A DNA stretch of 7,801 nucleotides, from NCBI GenBank assembly GCA_031268395.1, contig JAIRXI010000141.1, forward strand, positions 1 through 7,801, read 5' to 3'. The translations under genes and the position numbers were made by a program. The stretch comes from Tannerella sp. GTDB taxonomy: Bacteria; Bacteroidota; Bacteroidia; Bacteroidales; Tannerellaceae. How positions within the stretch are numbered: position 1 is the stretch's first letter; each line of letters begins with the position of its first letter. The notes under the pieces are model-generated. The model was given only the letters and a program-made list of their open reading frames with translations. It had not been told where the DNA came from and searched no databases. Positions 5,603 through 7,801 of this stretch are shown here, piece by piece.

Positions 5603-7123
5603 ATGAATAAAATAAATTGCAAGATAAAAAGATACCTGTTGCTGCTTATGCTGTATGCAACGCCCGTCGGTCTGTCCGGACAGTCCGGGATACTGACGGT
5701 TCACAGCGACGGACTGACCGCATTAATGGCAAAGGATGCCGTTTTGCAGGAAGGATTGAAACCCTACCGGATCGAACCGGCCAAGGCGTTCTGGGTCGAA
5801 AACCGGACAGATTCAAACCGGCTTTTCACCTGGAAACTGTCCGTCGCCCGCAGGGGACTTTACAAAGTGAACCTGCTGCTGAACATGCCCGGCGAGCGGC
5901 CGGATGAGGACCGGCGCATATCCGTCGAACTCGCCGTCAACGGGAAAAAGACGGTACGGGAAATCGTCGCCTTTCCATACTGGGAGCGGCATTCGCTGGA
6001 GCAGACCGTCGAGCTTGCCGGGGGCGACAATACGCTGTCGCTCGGACTGGCACCCGTCTCCGGTACGGGTCATACGCTGCAACTGTACTCCGTCGAACTG
6101 ATCCGTCCTCAGGTCGAGCGGCAAATGGAGAAACGGGCCGCCCGCCTGCAGCGCAGACCCCAATGGTTTTCAGACGCCGGATACGGATTCTTTTTTCACT
6201 GGAACTCCAAAAGCATGCCTCGCCGGGGCGATGCCGGATCATATACCGAGGCTGTGGACGCATTCGACGTGGCTGCCTTTGCCGAAACCGTCCACGACTG
6301 CGGCGCAGACTTTATCATATTCACCACAACTTGGGCCGAATATTATTTCCCCGCGCCGCTGCAAAGCATCGACAAAATATTGCCCGGGAGGACGGCCCGC
6401 AGGGATCTCATTTATGACCTGTCAACCGAACTGTCGAAATACGGAATAAAACTCATGCTCTACTATCACTTGGGGCATGGCGATCCTGAATGGTGGGACA
6501 GGCAGGGCTTCCGGTCTCCCGACGCAGGCAATCTGTTCACGAATCTTCAGGAGATTACAGGAGAAATAAGCCTGAGGTACAAAGACCGGGTAGCCGGACT
6601 CTTTCTGGACGACGGAATGATCTACTATCCGCACAATGCTCCGTTCGAAGACATTACAAAGGCGGCGAAGAAAGGCAACCGGGACATGGTTGTCAGCTAT
6701 AATTGCTGGATTTTCCCGCAACTGACCCTCTTTCAGGATTATTATACGGGGGAAAACGGCATTAGTATGGAAACGGCAAAGGCTTGGGACTGGGCGATTG
6801 ATAACGCTGGATATTTCACCTCCGGTCCCCAGACCGGACTGAGAGCCACGTTTTGCGGACTGCTGGAACCCGGAGACTGGGCGCATCTGCCAAAAGATAC
6901 GGATATTCCTCCGCCGCTCTTTACGTCCGAACAGTTGACGGAAATCGTACGGACGGCGATGGCCCGGCGAAATGTCCCGGTAATGAATGTATCTGTCTAC
7001 CGGGATGGCAGTATAAGTCCGGAAACATTTCGTCTCCTGAAAGAATTGAATCATGCCGTTCATGCAAAACGGCACAGTCCTGTTTTAGACAGTACAAATG
7101 CTGCGCAGTCCGGACTCAGGTAG
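5603..7123 (+). CDS. Secreted GH29-like glycoside hydrolase (alpha-L-fucosidase superfamily)
   Basis: The 506-residue protein starts with a signal peptide: basic CKIKR, then the hydrophobic run YLLLLMLYATPVGLSG, so it is exported, probably to the periplasm. No lipobox cysteine follows. Residues about 30-170 look like a carbohydrate-binding-type beta-sandwich (FTWKLSVARRGLYKVNLLL, VELAGGDNTLSLGLAPV). Residues about 186-485 resemble the GH29 barrel: WFSDAGYGFFFHW (188-200) corresponds to the FGIFIHWG motif with His199, FDVAAFAETVHDCGADFIIFT and RDLIYDLSTELSKYGIKLMLYYHLG follow the GH29 order, VAGLFLDDG (330-338) places Asp336 as the likely nucleophile, and MET (389-391) may match the WET acid-base region. 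The HH of the canonical KHHDGF motif is absent (TTTWAEYYF, 241-249), so fucose as substrate is uncertain. The ATG follows a 5' hairpin; no SusC/D genes are adjacent. Confidence 0.75.
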   Translation: MNKINCKIKRYLLLLMLYATPVGLSGQSGILTVHSDGLTALMAKDAVLQEGLKPYRIEPAKAFWVENRTDSNRLFTWKLSVARRGLYKVNLLLNMPGERPDEDRRISVELAVNGKKTVREIVAFPYWERHSLEQTVELAGGDNTLSLGLAPVSGTGHTLQLYSVELIRPQVERQMEKRAARLQRRPQWFSDAGYGFFFHWNSKSMPRRGDAGSYTEAVDAFDVAAFAETVHDCGADFIIFTTTWAEYYFPAPLQSIDKILPGRTARRDLIYDLSTELSKYGIKLMLYYHLGHGDPEWWDRQGFRSPDAGNLFTNLQEITGEISLRYKDRVAGLFLDDGMIYYPHNAPFEDITKAAKKGNRDMVVSYNCWIFPQLTLFQDYYTGENGISMETAKAWDWAIDNAGYFTSGPQTGLRATFCGLLEPGDWAHLPKDTDIPPPLFTSEQLTEIVRTAMARRNVPVMNVSVYRDGSISPETFRLLKELNHAVHAKRHSPVLDSTNAAQSGLR

Positions 7124-7216
7124 AAAACAGTCGGCAGCCGGACAGCGTAATGCCGGCGGCCTTCGAAAGAACTGTGCGAATCGCTGAAATTCACCAGCCT
7201 CCGTGCCGCCTCCCGG

Positions 7217-7236
7217 ATTGCTTCCTTCGTCGCAAT
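7217..7236 (+). repeat. ATTGC...GCAAT dyad of the widespread ATTGCTTC/GCAATGACG type
   Basis: GGATTGCTTCCTTCGTCGCA leads into ATGACGG, with ATTGC (7217-7221) and GCAAT (7232-7236) as inverted arms. Sequences of the form GGATTGCTTCGTCG...GCAATGACG are a very common intergenic repeat in many bacterial genomes and often generate spurious hypothetical ORFs. One is visible here on the minus strand (containing CAVIATKEAI). Confidence 0.45.
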
Positions 7237-7264
7237 GACGGCGCACGACAGGTTGAAATGTACC

Positions 7265-7294
7265 CGGCCATCTTGCGTTGCGGGCCGTTTTTTT
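7265..7294 (+). terminator. Possible intrinsic terminator downstream of the hydrolase
   Basis: CGGCC (7265-7269) pairs with GGCCG (7283-7287), immediately followed by seven T residues (7288-7294). The stem is only 5 bp and the 13-base loop is long, so it would be weak. It lies 142-171 bases beyond the hydrolase stop codon. It is the only hairpin plus T-run on the plus strand after that gene. Confidence 0.4.
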
Positions 7295-7379
7295 ACCGGC
7301 AGGGCATCTTCCGGGCAGGATGTTGCAAACCTCCTGTCACGGCAGCCTGTTCGCAAAAACGGAATCCACGCCAGATAAC

Positions 7380-7404
7380 CCGTCCCGGCAGGGACGGAAT
7401 GTGG
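7380..7404 (+). repeat. REP-like stem-loop with GGAATGT tail, copy 2
   Basis: CCGTCCC-ggca-GGGACGG is a 7-bp stem with a 4-base loop, followed by AATGTGG and a purine-rich AGGAAAAAAGGG. It matches copy 1 at 111-135 in the stem core and the GGAATGT tail, in the same orientation, and is the better-preserved hairpin of the two. Confidence 0.6.
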
Positions 7405-7526
7405 AGGAAAAAAGGGCACGGCGGAACATATTCCGGGGCTGTGTCCATACATGACTGTATTCGATTGTTTAATGAGGGAATGAGGTTGTTGTGTGTGGTG
7501 TATTCCCCTACTGAGGTTGTTTTGTT

Positions 7527-7551
7527 ATTAAAATTAGGTGGAAATGAGGTC
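7527..7551 (+). repeat. 25-bp dispersed repeat, copy 2
   Basis: This copy matches 2802-2826 at 23 of 25 positions, including an unbroken GGTGGAAATGAGGTC. Here it stands 7 bases before an AACGATGAACGGGG unit, whereas in the topA-queA gap the order is reversed with a larger gap. No protein-coding reading of it is convincing. Confidence 0.7.
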
Positions 7552-7558
7552 GTCTATT

Positions 7559-7572
7559 AACGATGAACGGGG
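7559..7572 (+). repeat. AACGATGAACGGGG unit, single copy
   Basis: These 14 bases are identical to 2664-2677, where the unit is expanded in tandem. It is preceded by GTCTATT, comparable to TCTAT before the other copy, and runs directly into the stem-loop at 7575. Confidence 0.65.
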
Positions 7573-7574
7573 TT

Positions 7575-7588
7575 TGCCCGTCAGGGCA
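7575..7588. repeat. Stem-loop TGCCC-gtca-GGGCA
   Basis: A perfect 5-bp stem with a 4-base loop. Its right arm overlaps the start of the left inverted-repeat arm at 7586, so it caps the element at 7586-7683 on the left just as the stem-loop at 7683-7705 caps it on the right. Confidence 0.55.
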
Positions 7589-7683
7589 TTCATATCCATA
7601 GAAAAAGCAATTAAACCGGCGGTTGAACTCCGTACGGAGTTCCATCCTGCAGAGAGCTGTCCGTATGCTATGGATATAAATGC
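7586..7683. repeat. 98-bp inverted-repeat element with central 18-bp palindrome
   Basis: GCATTCATATCCATAG (7586-7601) and CTATGGATATAAATGC (7668-7683) are inverted repeats matching at 15 of 16 positions. The 66-bp interior contains the perfect palindrome GAACTCCGTACGGAGTTC (7625-7642). There is no transposase reading frame inside. The layout resembles a MITE or a REP/BIME-type palindromic unit, or a structured RNA. I see no clear target duplication. Confidence 0.7.
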
Positions 7684-7705
7684 GGCGTAGCGTCCCGCTA
7701 CGTCG
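7683..7705. repeat. Stem-loop CGTAGCG-tcc-CGCTACG
   Basis: A perfect 7-bp stem (7686-7692 with 7696-7702) and TCC loop, extended by three more pairs including one G-T wobble to 7683 and 7705. It abuts the right arm of the inverted-repeat element. No T-tract follows. Confidence 0.65.
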
Positions 7706-7713
7706 TGTTAAAA

Positions 7714-7731
7714 GCAAGGCTCCCGCCTTGC
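7714..7731. repeat. Stem-loop GCAAGGC-TCCC-GCCTTGC
   Basis: A perfect 7-bp stem with a TCCC loop, 8 bases after the previous hairpin and with a related pyrimidine loop. Thirteen bases of it and its flank (7722-7734) reappear inverted and exact at 7789-7801, where the window ends, so a second inverted copy of this hairpin is probably cut off. Confidence 0.65.
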
Positions 7732-7801
7732 GCCGCAACCATGCACCGCACGAAACACAATCCGAACAAAATATTTATACGCGGGATCGGCGCAAGGCGG
7801 G
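7722..7801. repeat. Inverted repeat reaching the window edge
   Basis: GGCGCAAGGCGGG at 7789-7801 is the exact reverse complement of 7722-7734. The 54 bases between are A/C-rich and contain no gene. The match runs to the last base and may continue beyond it. Confidence 0.6.

Larger units (their letters stand above)
7124..7801. other. Gene-free, palindrome-dense region
   Basis: These 678 bp show no convincing gene. The open frames on both strands are short, lack family motifs and run across palindromes. The stretch holds at least nine stem-loops or dispersed repeat units, listed separately below, plus a weak one at 7422-7435 (CGGAA-cata-TTCCG). Between 7441 and 7526 the sequence becomes G/T-rich with two direct copies of TGAGGTTGTT (7481 and 7512). 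Confidence 0.75.

Noticed and set aside
6422..7075. 217-codon minus-strand frame
   Set aside because: It is entirely antisense to the GH29-like gene, whose own frame has a signal peptide and family motifs.
7060..7452. 130-codon minus-strand frame overlapping the 3' end of the hydrolase gene
   Set aside because: It reads through a common ATTGC/GCAAT-type repeat and several hairpins and has no recognisable domain, so it is most likely spurious.
7481..7554. Possible CRISPR array
   Set aside because: There are only three short, imperfect repeats of about 10 bases with no repeat-length conservation and no cas genes in the window.
7508..7738. 76-codon minus-strand frame in the repeat array
   Set aside because: It is made up of the dispersed repeats and palindromes. 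Its RPHFHLILI peptide has a near match, RPHFHHILI, in the frame at 2633-2857 only because both read the shared 25-bp unit.

Overview
The window looks like chromosomal DNA of a Bacteroidota species, most likely of the order Bacteroidales. The evidence is three promoters with the Bacteroidota -7 motif TAnnTTTG, A-rich leaders without a strong Shine-Dalgarno sequence, a topoisomerase I with C-terminal GRxG repeats instead of zinc fingers, a long-form QueA, and a remnant of an ECF sigma factor beside a secreted glycoside hydrolase. Coding DNA is moderately GC-rich, while promoters and gene-free stretches are locally AT-rich. I cannot name the genus safely.

Layout: topA lies on the minus strand (161-2497) with its own promoter. 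A 468-bp gap rich in repeats follows (2498-2965). queA is also on the minus strand (2966-4183). A divergent promoter region (4184-4454) separates it from a BadF/BadG-type sugar kinase, probably N-acetylglucosamine kinase-like, on the plus strand (4455-5321). The next 281 bp hold two hairpins and a 44-codon remnant of an ECF sigma factor C-terminus on the minus strand (5376-5510). Then comes a secreted GH29-like (alpha-L-fucosidase superfamily) hydrolase with an N-terminal beta-sandwich domain (5603-7123, plus). The last 678 bp (7124-7801) contain no convincing gene but are packed with palindromes and short dispersed repeats.

Function: topA and queA are housekeeping genes for DNA supercoiling and for queuosine synthesis in tRNA. 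The kinase and the hydrolase both suit a glycan-feeding lifestyle. The sigma remnant between them suggests a decayed regulator of the ECF-sigma/anti-sigma type that often controls polysaccharide utilisation loci, but no SusC/SusD genes are present, so this is inference.

I see no complete undescribed defence or mobile system. The most unusual content is the repeat-built intergenic DNA. The gaps at 2498-2965 and 7124-7801 share two modules (a 25-bp unit and an ACGATGA/AACGATGAACGGGG unit). The DNA just downstream of topA shares a third module (a GTCCC stem-loop with a GGAATGT tail) with 7380-7404. Near the right end is a symmetrical array of stem-loop, inverted-repeat arm, perfect 18-bp palindrome, second arm and second stem-loop (7575-7705). 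A second notable point is that the hydrolase lacks the His-His pair typical of GH29 fucosidases.
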